64,000 nt of DNA, from NCBI GenBank assembly GCA_024752435.1, contig CP103024.1:868001-932000 (forward strand), read 5' to 3'. The position numbers were made by a program, and so were the translations under genes. The notes beneath the pieces are model-generated. The model worked only from the letters and a program-made list of their open reading frames with translations, ran no database searches and was not told the origin of the DNA. Of this stretch, positions 34,888-45,005 are shown in pieces. Source of the stretch: Allantophomopsis cytisporea. Taxonomy: Eukaryota; Ascomycota; Leotiomycetes; Phacidiales; Phacidiaceae. How positions within the stretch are numbered: position 1 is the first letter of the stretch; each line of letters begins with the position of its first letter.

Positions 34888-35860
34888 CTACAACTTCGAA
34901 AATTTAGGCTTTGTCTTCTTGATACCAGAAAGTAGTGCTTGCGCTACATCATCAGTCTGGATAGCCGCCGAGTTCCAAACACCAGTATATCGCAGACCTA
35001 AAAAGTTAGAAAATGAACTGCAGTAACAACATAGGGAGAACTTACTCTCAGCAATTTTGTTATCCCTGGAATAATTCAAGAACTCTTTCGTCCCCTGCAC
35101 GGCAACCGGGCTCTTGCTAGAAATAAGCCCCGCCATCTCCAGGGCAGCATCAACAGCCTTTTCTTTCGTATCCAGAACCTGACTAACCAAGCCAACTCTA
35201 AAGGCCTCCTCAGGACCAAACACTCTAGCCGTCAAAGAGACATCCTTAACCCAGCCAAAATTGCCCACAACCTTGGGCAGGCGAGTCAGAGTGCCAATAT
35301 CAGCCGCCAGGCCAATATCCACCTCCTTCACCGCGAACTTCGTGCCAGCCGCACAAATGCGGACATCAGCACAGGTAGCGATATCAATAGCCAAGCCGAA
35401 AGAGAAGCCATGCAGGACACAGATAACAGCTACGACACCTCATCAGCAAGCGCACCAAACCTCGCAACAGGAAGCCACCCCTACGTTTCTCACACCTCTC
35501 CACACTCCCAATACAGCTCTGGAACTCATCAACATGCCGCCGAATGCCCACGGCCTTGCGCGCCACGTCCTGCACCGCCCCCTCCCCCAGCACCGCGCCC
35601 TGGCTGGCCGCCTGCACATCCAGCCCCGCCGTGAAGGCGCGCTCGCCGGCGCCCGACAGCACCACGGCGCGCACCTCGCTGTCGTGCGACAGGTGGTCGA
35701 AGACGTCCTCGAATTCCTGCCACATGGGCTCGTAGAAGGCGTTGAGCTTTGATGGGCGGTTGATTTGCACGTGCGCTACGCCGGCGCGCGGGAAGGTGAC
35801 GAGGAAGAATTGGAAGGCCGTGTAGTCTGCTGGGCGCTTGGAATAATCTCTTCGTGACAT
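34888..35860 (-). CDS. Peroxisomal delta3,5-delta2,4-dienoyl-CoA isomerase (crotonase family)
   Basis: Model: complement(34888..34997, 35046..35429, 35485..35860), 289 residues. Splicing of the 55-nt intron 1 creates the EKPVICVLHGFSFG crotonase signature. The following region, FAVKEVDIGLAADIGTLTRLPK, is the hallmark of dienoyl-CoA isomerase. The putative catalytic acids D141, E161 and D169 keep the same spacing (20 and 8 residues) as D176, E196 and D204 of mammalian ECH1. The protein ends FSKL, a textbook type 1 peroxisomal targeting signal, and has no obvious mitochondrial presequence. It would convert 3,5-dienoyl-CoA to 2,4-dienoyl-CoA during beta-oxidation of unsaturated fatty acids with odd-numbered double bonds. 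Intron 2 (48 nt) is in frame and free of stops, so it can be mistaken for coding sequence. Family and location are confident; substrate range is inferred. Confidence 0.93.
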
Positions 35861-36564
35861 TTTGGATGGCTTGCTGGGTGGTGGGATTCGCGGGGGGAGG
35901 TTTTGTGAGGCGGTTTTTGTTTTTGCGGAGGGTTGTTTGTCTTGATGGGTTTATGTGGTTGTTGGAAACTGGGGGAGCTCGGGAGCTTGGGGTCGGGGTG
36001 TGATGCCGAGGTCCAGCATGATTGATTACCTATGTAGCTATGTATTTGGAGCGCGGTTTTTCTTGCATCTTGCAGTTTCTTGGTCGTATGTCACCGGCAG
36101 ACTTGAAGGGAAAGAATTGATCCGGATAGATTGTCGGATATACAGATTGGATCTGAGGTGATTTCATTCTGAAGGTTCAATGATTCTCCCCTCTCATTTC
36201 GTCGGGTTTACCAAGGTTAGTCAAGGTTAGTCAAGGTACGGCACCGTGATCTCCAATCTCGGCCGAGGATAGCTCTATCTTCTCTGAATAGTGCTTTTCA
36301 TATATACCTGCCTTGCTATGATTCCAACCTAGGATTCATGACTCGCACACTAATTGTTGTCGCAGCAGCAAGACTTCGGATACGCTATGATGCCAAGGTA
36401 CCTGTACTGCGGACGTATTTACACTCACCATGATGCTGCCATCGTGACCAAACTTCATAGACCGCATATATAGTACATACACAATGCGAGTCCGATGCAC
36501 AGGAATCGTCATACTGGGCAAATGTCGGATATACTAAGAGGGCTTGAAAGCTTCAAGGTACTCG

Positions 36565-36605
36565 GTAAGGTAGGTAGGTAGGTAGGTAGGTAGGTAGGTA
36601 GGTAG
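36565..36605. repeat. TAGG tetranucleotide microsatellite
   Basis: Ten tandem TAGG units, the reverse complement class of the TACC array near 7800. Confidence 0.95.
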
Positions 36606-38353
36606 ATAGGTACATAAGTCCCTATGCATCAAATATGTACCATCTAGGCGATTGGGCATGGAGAATTCCGGGACGATGTCAAATTGTCTAATACGAGACA
36701 TGATATGTTGGCATGTTACTCGATAGCTCGATTATTATTATTTTTGTTTTGTTCTTTGGCAATGCACGTCTACGCACTATGATTCTCGATTTGGACCGGA
36801 TTTGACAGAGTTTGAAAGAGTTTGAAAGAGTTGTCCACCCAAGAGGTCATCTTCAGGTTTTCGTTCTCGCGCAAATGAGGACCCTGCGTGCCTGGCCAGT
36901 TTGGGGGGGGGCTTGGCAGTGCTTGGGAACGGGGGCGGTAGTTGAAAGGAAGAGGGGCTCCGGTAGTACGTACTAGTGAGAGGTAGGCAGTAGGGCTTGT
37001 GAGGTTTGCGAAGTTTGCGAAGTTTGCGAAATCTCAACGGCCGGCTCAGTCAAGCGATTTCCGCGAGATCTATACTACACGATTCTTTAATTTGAATCGT
37101 ATTGGATGGTGAAGAACATAGATGGAACTGCATTGAATCCCTGAGTCCACGAGCCATATTGACATGATGATATTAGAAGAACGTACATGAGAGCATCCAA
37201 TTCAGGGAAATGTTGCGAGAAAGAAAACGACTGCTCATTGCGAGTTCGATATCCTTGCACTTGATGTTACTCTTTTTCGAAGTCATGTGAGCATGCGTCT
37301 TTGTCGTGCGGAAGGCTGCAGGAGTGACATATCTGCATGACATGTATGGCGGTAGTATGTAGGTATGCATATGTGCATGTACAATAAAGATGATATGGCG
37401 GGCATATGAGTATTGGAGAGCAGTAGAAAACAGCAATGCAGCAGAGTCAGTAGGAAGGATGAATGATGAGATGGCCGAGATTGATCTATCATTGATCTAT
37501 CATTGGTGAATTTTGGCGAAGGTTGACGAAGGTTGACAAGGATAGATGAGAAGCAGAGAGAGACAGAGAGAGAGGATGGATGAGAAGTGAGGAGTGTTTG
37601 GATGAGTGGGATGGATGATGGGTTGGTGGGGTAATAGCCACTATAGGGTGGGGGTGTGTGTATATGTGTATGTGTATGTGTGAGAGTGAGAGAGAGGAGA
37701 GAGAGAGAGAGAGTAAGAGTGCAAGCACACACATGAATGGATGAAGAGGAGGAGACCGTTTGGTGTGATGGTCTGGTGGTCCTGTGATCCTTTGATCCTA
37801 TGATCCCGTGATCGTGTAGCCTTACTCTGGTGCTTCCTGTGCTTCACCGTTGTCAGTTACTCATGATTAACTCATCAACTCATCCACTCTTATGTCGTGT
37901 AATTGTACGGAAAGCTAAAAAGAATATCGTGACGAATGATATCAACATCCACCAGTCCAACCCAGGGGTCCAACATCCATCCATATCTATCTGTCTACAT
38001 ATGAAAGCTCTACCCTCCTCTCTCCAACTTCCTACCTTAGCTTCCCTTAGCTTCCTTTAGCTTCCCTGACCCTGCCTTTCTCCACTACCCAGATCGATCA
38101 TCATCAACTACTACCAATTACTACAACTACTAACTACTACAACTACAACTACCACTACCACTACCACTGCCACTGCCACTGCCACTTCCATGAAACCTTC
38201 TACTCTATCTTCTTCACTCGACGGAGTAATTCTCCTCACTCTTCTCACTCTCCTTGTCCTTCTCTAATCTATTCTCAATTCAAACCTCTCTCCGCTCCAA
38301 AAAAGAAAAACCAAACCCGAAACCAAAAATTAAAACAAAATAAAACAAAACAA

Positions 38354-38379
38354 ATCCCCCCCCCCCCCAAAAAAAAAAG
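38354..38379. repeat. Poly-C/poly-A homopolymer junction
   Basis: A run of about 13 C followed directly by about 10 A, in the probable leader of the fusion gene. Assembly length errors are likely here. Confidence 0.85.
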
Positions 38380-38641
38380 AAACATCTCGTCTAAGTGGAA
38401 TTCGGTGGTTAAATTCCCCGTGTGATTGTCATTGTGCACCAACATTGTCTGCGCTTCCATCTGACATGCATTGATTTTATATTTATTAACCATTGCTGTT
38501 GTGGCTGCAGCAATCAGATGCTGTACACCCCCATTCGCCGCCGTTGAATCTTTCTCATCTGACACCTGTATAACAGTATCACTGATCTCTCATGTACGTC
38601 AAAGTTATCTACCCCGAAAAAGAAAGAAAAAAAACATACAT

Positions 38642-38698
38642 ATGGCAGAATATCTTCTTGTTCCCCAAGAGAAAAGAGATCCAATGTCTATAGTTTGA
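38642..38698 (+). promoter_or_regulatory. Candidate upstream open reading frame
   Basis: An 18-codon frame, starting MAEYLLVPQ and closing with TGA, ends 44 bp before the fusion gene start codon. If the leader includes it, ribosomes must reinitiate or leak past it, which would lower expression. A possible CAG acceptor lies between the two, but splicing there does not join the frames. Confidence 0.3.
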
Positions 38699-38742
38699 AA
38701 CTGACAGCACCTTCAACCAATCAGTGCTGGATCTTTTGCAGC

Positions 38743-41475
38743 ATGTTTACAATATCCCACAACGAACTCCCAGTCGTTCGAACTCGCCAAGCTCTACTGG
38801 TTATCGACACACAGCACGATATCGTCTCGACTGGGTCCATTCTGAATGTTGACCAGCCGGAAGATTTCATAGAGAATACTATACAATTGGTATCTACGTT
38901 CCGCGCATTCGGCGACGTCATATGGGTCGCGAGTGCCTTCGAGGCCAGCCGAACGATCAATGACCCACGAGGAGAAGGGGAAATTATTGTGACGGATGCG
39001 CAGATACAGAAGTTAGGACGTCGAAAATCTTCGGGGAGCAGAAGATCGAGGCCGAGGCCGTCTGCGAGTATACTTGCGAAATACCAACATCTTGTTGCAC
39101 AAAGTCTAAGGGAGTCGGAAGAAAGTCAAGAGGGACCTTCTGCACTGGGGAGTGAGGAGAGCATAGTTCCGGATGATGTAGAGGATAAGGATGTCTCGGA
39201 CAATGAGTCCGAGGCCTTTCTTACATTGAGGCCTGGACGACATCCTCGTTGTGTGCTGCCAACGACCGATGGCTATAATTTCACACAGCCCATAAGATCT
39301 ACGTTGGACAGCAAGAGGGATATGATTGTGTGCAAAACTTACTATTCTGCTTTCAGGAACACCACCCTTCTGGAAACGTTAAGAAGAAAAATGGTAACGG
39401 AGTTGTTCATATGTGGTGCCCTCACAAATATTAGCGTATTCGCAACCGCACTCGACGCCGCTCGACATGGTTATACGATCACCATTGTAGAGGACTGCTG
39501 TGGCTATCGGAGTAAGAACCGACACGATGAAGCTATACGGCAGATCAGGGATGCTACAGGCTGCAATGTTTCCACCAGTTCGACAGCCATAGCAGACCTC
39601 GGATCAATGGATCAGGAGATAAACGAGGCACCAGCCGGTGGGAACGCAGAATCGCCACGTGACCTACAAAGCTTATTGAGAAGTCTCAGCCTGCAGCAAG
39701 AGTCATCACGGATGGCGATAGCGCAGTCGAGACATAAGCAACAAGTTCCGAGACAAAGATCAGATAGTTCTGGAGTACAAGAGGCTGCTCCTCCGAGCGG
39801 AGAAAAGAGGAGGGTCAGAAGTAAGGTCAAAACTCGACGTCGCACTTCTCAACCACTCACTGCCAATGAGAATGATGCTTTTAGGGATAAAGAAACACAG
39901 AAGGTTTCTGGGAAGGACAAGCAGATTGACTCACTGCCAGACAAAGCAAGCAGCGCCCCTACACTCATTCAGGGATCACCACTCCTCGACCCAGATGATG
40001 CTACTCCGAATACGAAGGAGAACACTGAGATTATGTTCCCTCCAGAAGCCGAAGATGAACCACTTCTCGCGGATGCTGAACCCGAACCAATTTGCGAAGG
40101 AGACACAATTGTCGAGCCGGACCTCTTGGAGCCATCCCTATCCTGTGACGTGTTCGAACGTATAAAGCGTGAGGTCCAATGGCAGCGAATGTTACATCAA
40201 GGAGGGGAAGTTCCTAGATTGGTCGCCGTTCAAGGAGAGGTGTCAAAAGACGGCAGCATTCCTGTGTATAGACATCCATCAGACGAATCGCCACCATTGA
40301 CACGCTTCTCATCTACTGTGAAGACTATAAGAACTCAAGTAGAGAAATCGTTGGGTCATCCAGTCAATCATGTTCTCATACAATTCTACCGCGACGGTAC
40401 TGATTATATATCTGAGCACAGCGATAAAACTTTGGACATCGCACCCAATACGTTCATTGCCAATGTTAGCTTTGGAGCACAAAGGACAATGGTATTTAGG
40501 ACGAAAAAATCTGCTCCTGACGCTACTCCAGGATCATCGCGACGAGCAGAAAGAGCACCCCTTCCACACAACTCACTATGCAAAGTCGGTCTGAAGACCA
40601 ACATGCGTTGGCTACACGCGATAAAACAAGACAAGCGTCAGGCTCGAGAGAGATCGAAAGCCGAGCTTGCCTATGATGGTGAGAGGATATCCCTGACCTT
40701 CAGATTAATTGGTACCTTTTTGAACAAAGATGCGACCAGAATATGGGGCCAAGGGGCCACAGCTAAGGAGAAAGAGAATGCCAGACCTGTCATCAATGGT
40801 GAGACAGCAGAATCTCAGAATCTGCTTCATGCTTTTAGTACCGAAAACAAGTCGAGCGATTTTGACTGGCAGGTCGAGTATGGTGCTGGGTTTGATGTGT
40901 TGCATATGTCGAACTCCAGAAAACTATACCTGTCTGGCGATGCCACGGTTGATCTACGTGTCAAGCTCATGCTCGCCGACCTAGATGTTTCCTGGACGCT
41001 CGGAAGCATGCTATTTTCGTTCCCTACAACTGACGATTCCATGCCCTCCACAACACCCCTCAGATTCATTGATAATGACCCTGGCCGAACAGCAGTAGAG
41101 CATGACTCAGCCATCTTGCTGTACCTCAACGCTGTATACAACCAGAAGGAATCTGTTACCCGGACACATGCCGATATAGCACGTCAATACGCCCGTTTCG
41201 TTGAGGCAAATCGCCTCCTCGAGCTCTGGCGTGACCCAGACAAGTACGGTGCCAATATCCAACTGGAACTCAAGAAGTGGGCAGGTTATGTCAGAGAGAA
41301 CGCGTATATTGCCGGCGACACGATTAGCATCGCTGATTTCGCTGCTCTGCCCGTTTTCAAGGAGATTGTGAGGCTCTATGGCATTGAGGTGCTAGGGAAG
41401 GACTTGAGGACGTATTATGAGCAGATGGCGCGAATGAGTTCTCTGGAAAGCTTCCTACTTATTGAGGAAGAGTGA
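38743..41475 (+). CDS. Three-domain fusion: isochorismatase-like, AlkB-like dioxygenase, GST-like
   Basis: A single-exon gene of 910 residues. The first ATG in frame is at 38743; the open frame extends upstream without an ATG. Residues about 15-275 form an isochorismatase-like hydrolase fold (VIDTQHD with D22, K198, and GALTNISVFATALDA), with a basic Ser/Arg insertion. The usual nucleophile Cys is Ser at 231. A disordered charged linker follows (about 295-450). Residues about 455-665 are an AlkB-type Fe(II)/2-oxoglutarate dioxygenase: FYRDGTDYISEHSD gives H559 and D561, WLHAI gives H625, and RISLTFR gives R648 and R654 for 2OG. Residues about 725-905 resemble a glutathione transferase, with a thioredoxin-like start (KLYLSGDATVDLRVKLML) and a helical GST-C part (YIAGDTISIADFAALP). 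AlkB enzymes remove alkyl groups from nucleic acids. The joint role is unknown. Confidence 0.88.
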   Translation: MFTISHNELPVVRTRQALLVIDTQHDIVSTGSILNVDQPEDFIENTIQLVSTFRAFGDVIWVASAFEASRTINDPRGEGEIIVTDAQIQKLGRRKSSGSRRSRPRPSASILAKYQHLVAQSLRESEESQEGPSALGSEESIVPDDVEDKDVSDNESEAFLTLRPGRHPRCVLPTTDGYNFTQPIRSTLDSKRDMIVCKTYYSAFRNTTLLETLRRKMVTELFICGALTNISVFATALDAARHGYTITIVEDCCGYRSKNRHDEAIRQIRDATGCNVSTSSTAIADLGSMDQEINEAPAGGNAESPRDLQSLLRSLSLQQESSRMAIAQSRHKQQVPRQRSDSSGVQEAAPPSGEKRRVRSKVKTRRRTSQPLTANENDAFRDKETQKVSGKDKQIDSLPDKASSAPTLIQGSPLLDPDDATPNTKENTEIMFPPEAEDEPLLADAEPEPICEGDTIVEPDLLEPSLSCDVFERIKREVQWQRMLHQGGEVPRLVAVQGEVSKDGSIPVYRHPSDESPPLTRFSSTVKTIRTQVEKSLGHPVNHVLIQFYRDGTDYISEHSDKTLDIAPNTFIANVSFGAQRTMVFRTKKSAPDATPGSSRRAERAPLPHNSLCKVGLKTNMRWLHAIKQDKRQARERSKAELAYDGERISLTFRLIGTFLNKDATRIWGQGATAKEKENARPVINGETAESQNLLHAFSTENKSSDFDWQVEYGAGFDVLHMSNSRKLYLSGDATVDLRVKLMLADLDVSWTLGSMLFSFPTTDDSMPSTTPLRFIDNDPGRTAVEHDSAILLYLNAVYNQKESVTRTHADIARQYARFVEANRLLELWRDPDKYGANIQLELKKWAGYVRENAYIAGDTISIADFAALPVFKEIVRLYGIEVLGKDLRTYYEQMARMSSLESFLLIEEE

Positions 41476-43363
41476 GTGCATTGTAAGAATTGACGTGTAT
41501 CTTTACTGGCTGTAGCACTACTGGCTGAAGCATTTCGGGAGGAAGGTTTGCGTGGGTGTACAATTTGGCTGATTTGGCGTTATTCATAGCGACGTGTTGT
41601 ATGACAACTGTCAATTGTATTCCTCGATGGGGTAGTATGACATTGTGGCACATCAAAAAGCCCATCTACGTCACGGCTGTGCCCAATATGCAATTCGTAC
41701 ACGCCCGTTCATTGGTCAGTCTTCGTGCATGGTACCTGACTGTACCACCGCCCTTGTCTCGTTCCTGCTGTATGACATGCATATGAGCTTGTAGAAGGAC
41801 CCAGAGCGTGACTACCACGAACGTGACTCTACCCATCCCATTATGTATATATCCTCCCTCTCACGCGCCTCTACATCCTCTCCCCCACACAAATCGCCCC
41901 GCACTGATTCTAGACCCCCAGCTGAAATCAACAGCCAAGACCTACAGCTCAAACTAATCTTAGCGCTTCTCACCTTCAGCTTCACCTTCAGCCTCCGTTT
42001 CACCCTCAGTCTCCAACCAATTCCATCGTCCGCCGCCCTCTACATCGGCCCTCTGCGACTTCACGGCTCTCGTCCAACATGTGCCATTATCAGCAGGTTG
42101 CTTGGGGCTGTGGTCATCAGGATCCCCCTGTTGTTGTCTACCTCTGCGAGCTCTATCAGGGCCGTGGATGCCCGAATGAGAGGCTTGAGCTTGTTGAGAC
42201 TGCGCATAAATGTGCGCCTTGTCGGGGTGGGGGTGGGGGGTAGTGTGGTGATTAGGGGATGTGGGGGTTTTGGGGTGTGGGGTGTGAGGTGTGAGGTTTG
42301 GATGGGGGTGGTTAATGGACGAGTGTGCTTATGGGATTGTGGGTTTGCATGGCTATGGGGTTATGGGATAAGGGATGATGAAGTAATGGAGTGATGGAGT
42401 AAAATGGTGGGATATGGGAGGGGAGTTCTGATTGCTTGGGTTTTTGGTCGTGTAGATATGCGTGCGAGCGGCGATTTGCTGAACCTGTGTGCTTTGAAAA
42501 TCACGGGAATGCTTTGTGGTGTGGACTTTGGTTTGTGAGTTGTGCATCTGAGCTGAGAGGATGATGAGTGTGATTGTTCGAGGCTGGCTGAATTCTGTGG
42601 TTTGGGAGATGCTCGTGATGGGATTGCGCTTCTTGATTACGTAGGCTTGCGAATACTTGACCTGTGTTCTATAACAAAGCTGAAGGTGGAAATATGGTGA
42701 TCATTTGACTGAGCGATATGTTGATGGAGATGGAAGCTAGCTGGTGCAAAGTGTGTCAGGGACTTGGTTTAGGATACGAAAGCATCTTCAACATCTGTAA
42801 GTTTAATCTGAATGATATACAGAGGGCTATATATATAAACTGAACCTTTTTCGGTTATGAATGCTGTAATTCATGAATCTCAGAGCTCTTTGTCATAAAA
42901 AGCTGTAATTTCTATATGTTACGAAGCAAGAGCAAGATGGGAAATCAAGGGCTCTACTCTAAGCGATCAATCCTGTATGGAAACCAAACTTCCGGACTGA
43001 GAATTTGACATATACCTGTAAGGAGCTACTCAAGCTGTTGGAAAGTGCTGATGACATTTTGCATTGAGGCTTTGATACTTGGTGTAGCTTTGTTCATTCC
43101 AATGCGAGTTTATATGGACATGTAAATCGACAAAAGTAGTCCATTCATCCCTTTTCATTTTTGTTAGAAAAAATGACCTTAAATATACTTTTTCAGGTCT
43201 TCACATCCACCAGAACCAAGTAACTCCCGAAAATCAAATTACCATCCCAACGCTCGGTCCTGTGCTCCCAACATCAAGGGTATCGTCGATAAAACATACA
43301 GTCAATCTTCCACATCATCATATCAAATAATCCCACAACCTGCACCCCACCAATTCCATCTCC
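41476..43363. other. Spacer between fusion gene and 7-TM gene
   Basis: About 1.9 kb of convergent 3' flanks. A 183-codon frame at 41843-42394 turns into a G/T-rich low-complexity tail and has no domain, so it is not called. Nothing else seen. Confidence 0.55.
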
Positions 43364-45005
43364 CTACCCATCAACAATCTCCTTCTCAGCCAATTGCACC
43401 CTCAAAGGCTTAACATTAGTCTCCCTCCTAACCCCTCTCTCAACCCTCGTCGTGCCCCTGGCCGCCTCAAACTCATTCCCAGCCGCCTCATAAGCAACCA
43501 CCACCTCCGTCGTCTTCGTAACACCGCCATTCCGCAAATTCTCGTTGCTCAGATCCCGCAATTCCTGCTCCTCGTCGATGAACGCGATGTTCGAGTCATA
43601 GCCGGACGCCGAGCGATGCAGTGGCCGCGCCGTCGCCGTGTTACTTTGCATGATATAGCCGGACGGATCGCGCTGATAGCGACCTGTGGCCGGCGTGCTC
43701 TTGCCGGCTTTGGAGCGCAGGCCCAGGCGGAAGGCGATGAGGCGGATGAGGGGTTGGAGCGTTGGGAAGCAGGCGACCCATAGACCGACGTGGCCCTCTG
43801 GTTGGGGTTAGAACGATGCATGAGTGGAGGATTCGGGGGGATGTGGAGCAGCGGTTGACTTGCCTATGTCTGTCATGGCGGAGAAATCGTTGCCTGTAGC
43901 GAATTTGTTCTTCACGATTACTGTTGGGGTTAGATATCGTCGTCATGCGAAGGGGTTGGTTGCTCACTTGCTAAGCGGGCGATACCGGCTACTACTGCGA
44001 AGGCGCCTGGTGTAGTGTGTCAGTGTTTGTGATGTTGGTCGTAAAAGCTGCGCTGGATAACATACCAACGCCAAAGACGAACACTAGTTTGAGCTTCATT
44101 TTTGTGAAGACTAGTTGCGAAAGGATGATATATAGCGGAATTGCGAGTAGAATGCAATCAAACATGATGCCCAATGCAGCGTGTGCGTAGATCAGGCCTA
44201 TTTGTGCTTTGATACCAACACATGAAGTTACTGGGTATGGATTTCTGTTGAATGTTGCTCTATTGATTTTGGTTAGTCTTCTTTCAAACTTGAAGGGTCT
44301 CTTCGGGAGGGCTATACATGACTGGATTGCATTGGAATATATATATGAGAAGACATGCGAGCGAGTAGACTGTAAGTAATACTTCAAGCACGATCGCTGT
44401 GATTTTCCAAGTCCCTACGGAATGCGTTAGTCATACCTCTGTCCTCCAAAACCTCGAGAAGACCACTTACGTTCTTTGTTGATTCGTGGTATGAATGTAG
44501 CCACGGTCATTCGCACAAAGTATGTAGCGATGATATAGGTCATTATCATTATTTTTGTTAGAATCTGGCACGAAACGTTAGCTACGAACATTTTTCTCGT
44601 AACTTGACAATGTGTGCCAACTAACATCGTGACGTGGGTTGCTCTCTTGACCATGAGCACCTGGACTGGTATTCGTCTTAGCGCCCACACCCACGCTGCT
44701 ACTATTTGTTATAGACGCATCTAGTTCATGTGTAAGCTTCGAAGGCGCTTGATCTTGATATATTGGTGACATACCATATGCTTCCATGCCAGACTGCAGA
44801 GACAACACCAGCTGCAAAGAGTTCGTTCAGCCCATAACCTTTTGTTGAACATTGGAAACCTCCTTACCCATGATAGAAAAGCAAAAAAATCATCCAAGCC
44901 CAATTGTTTTAGCATACGACCCCGAATGTAAAGGCGAGCTGCTACTATGATAGTCGAAGTAACCAGCAAGAAAATGCTGAGACCCAACAGCATATGTTCG
45001 GCCAT
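43364..45005 (-). CDS. Fungal rhodopsin-fold 7-TM membrane protein (PTH11-related group)
   Basis: Model: complement(43364..43797, 43864..43920, 43968..44006, 44066..44259, 44318..44414, 44471..44564, 44626..44811, 44868..45005), 412 residues from eight exons; all phases agree. Seven hydrophobic helices are visible, beginning LLGLSIFLLVTSTIIVAARLYI, then a helix around DDFFAFLSW, ILTKIMIMTYIIATYFVRM, WKITAIVLEVLLTVYSLA, a helix with FDCILLAIPLYII, LKLVFVFGVGAFAVVAGIARL, and GLWVACFPTLQPLIRLIAF. Landmarks such as CNPV after helix 4, the conserved FDC in helix 5, and ACFPTLQPLIR in helix 7 mark the large fungal rhodopsin-domain family that includes PTH11-like proteins. No N-terminal CFEM domain is present. 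The C-terminal tail of about 130 residues is cytosolic and charged. Ligand and role are unknown. The intron at 43798-43863 has a GC donor (GCAAGT). Confidence 0.85.

Larger units (their letters stand above)
35861..38742. other. Spacer upstream of the fusion gene
   Basis: About 2.9 kb without a credible gene. It holds a TAGG array, a GA-rich block near 37550-37710, CTACTAC/CCACTG tracts near 38100-38190, and a C/A homopolymer junction. The stretch from about 37850 on is pyrimidine- and A-rich on the plus strand and is probably promoter and leader of the 38743 gene. Confidence 0.55.

Noticed and set aside
41843..42394. 183-codon plus-strand frame
   Set aside because: Second half is G/T-rich low complexity (Val/Gly/Trp runs); no domain.
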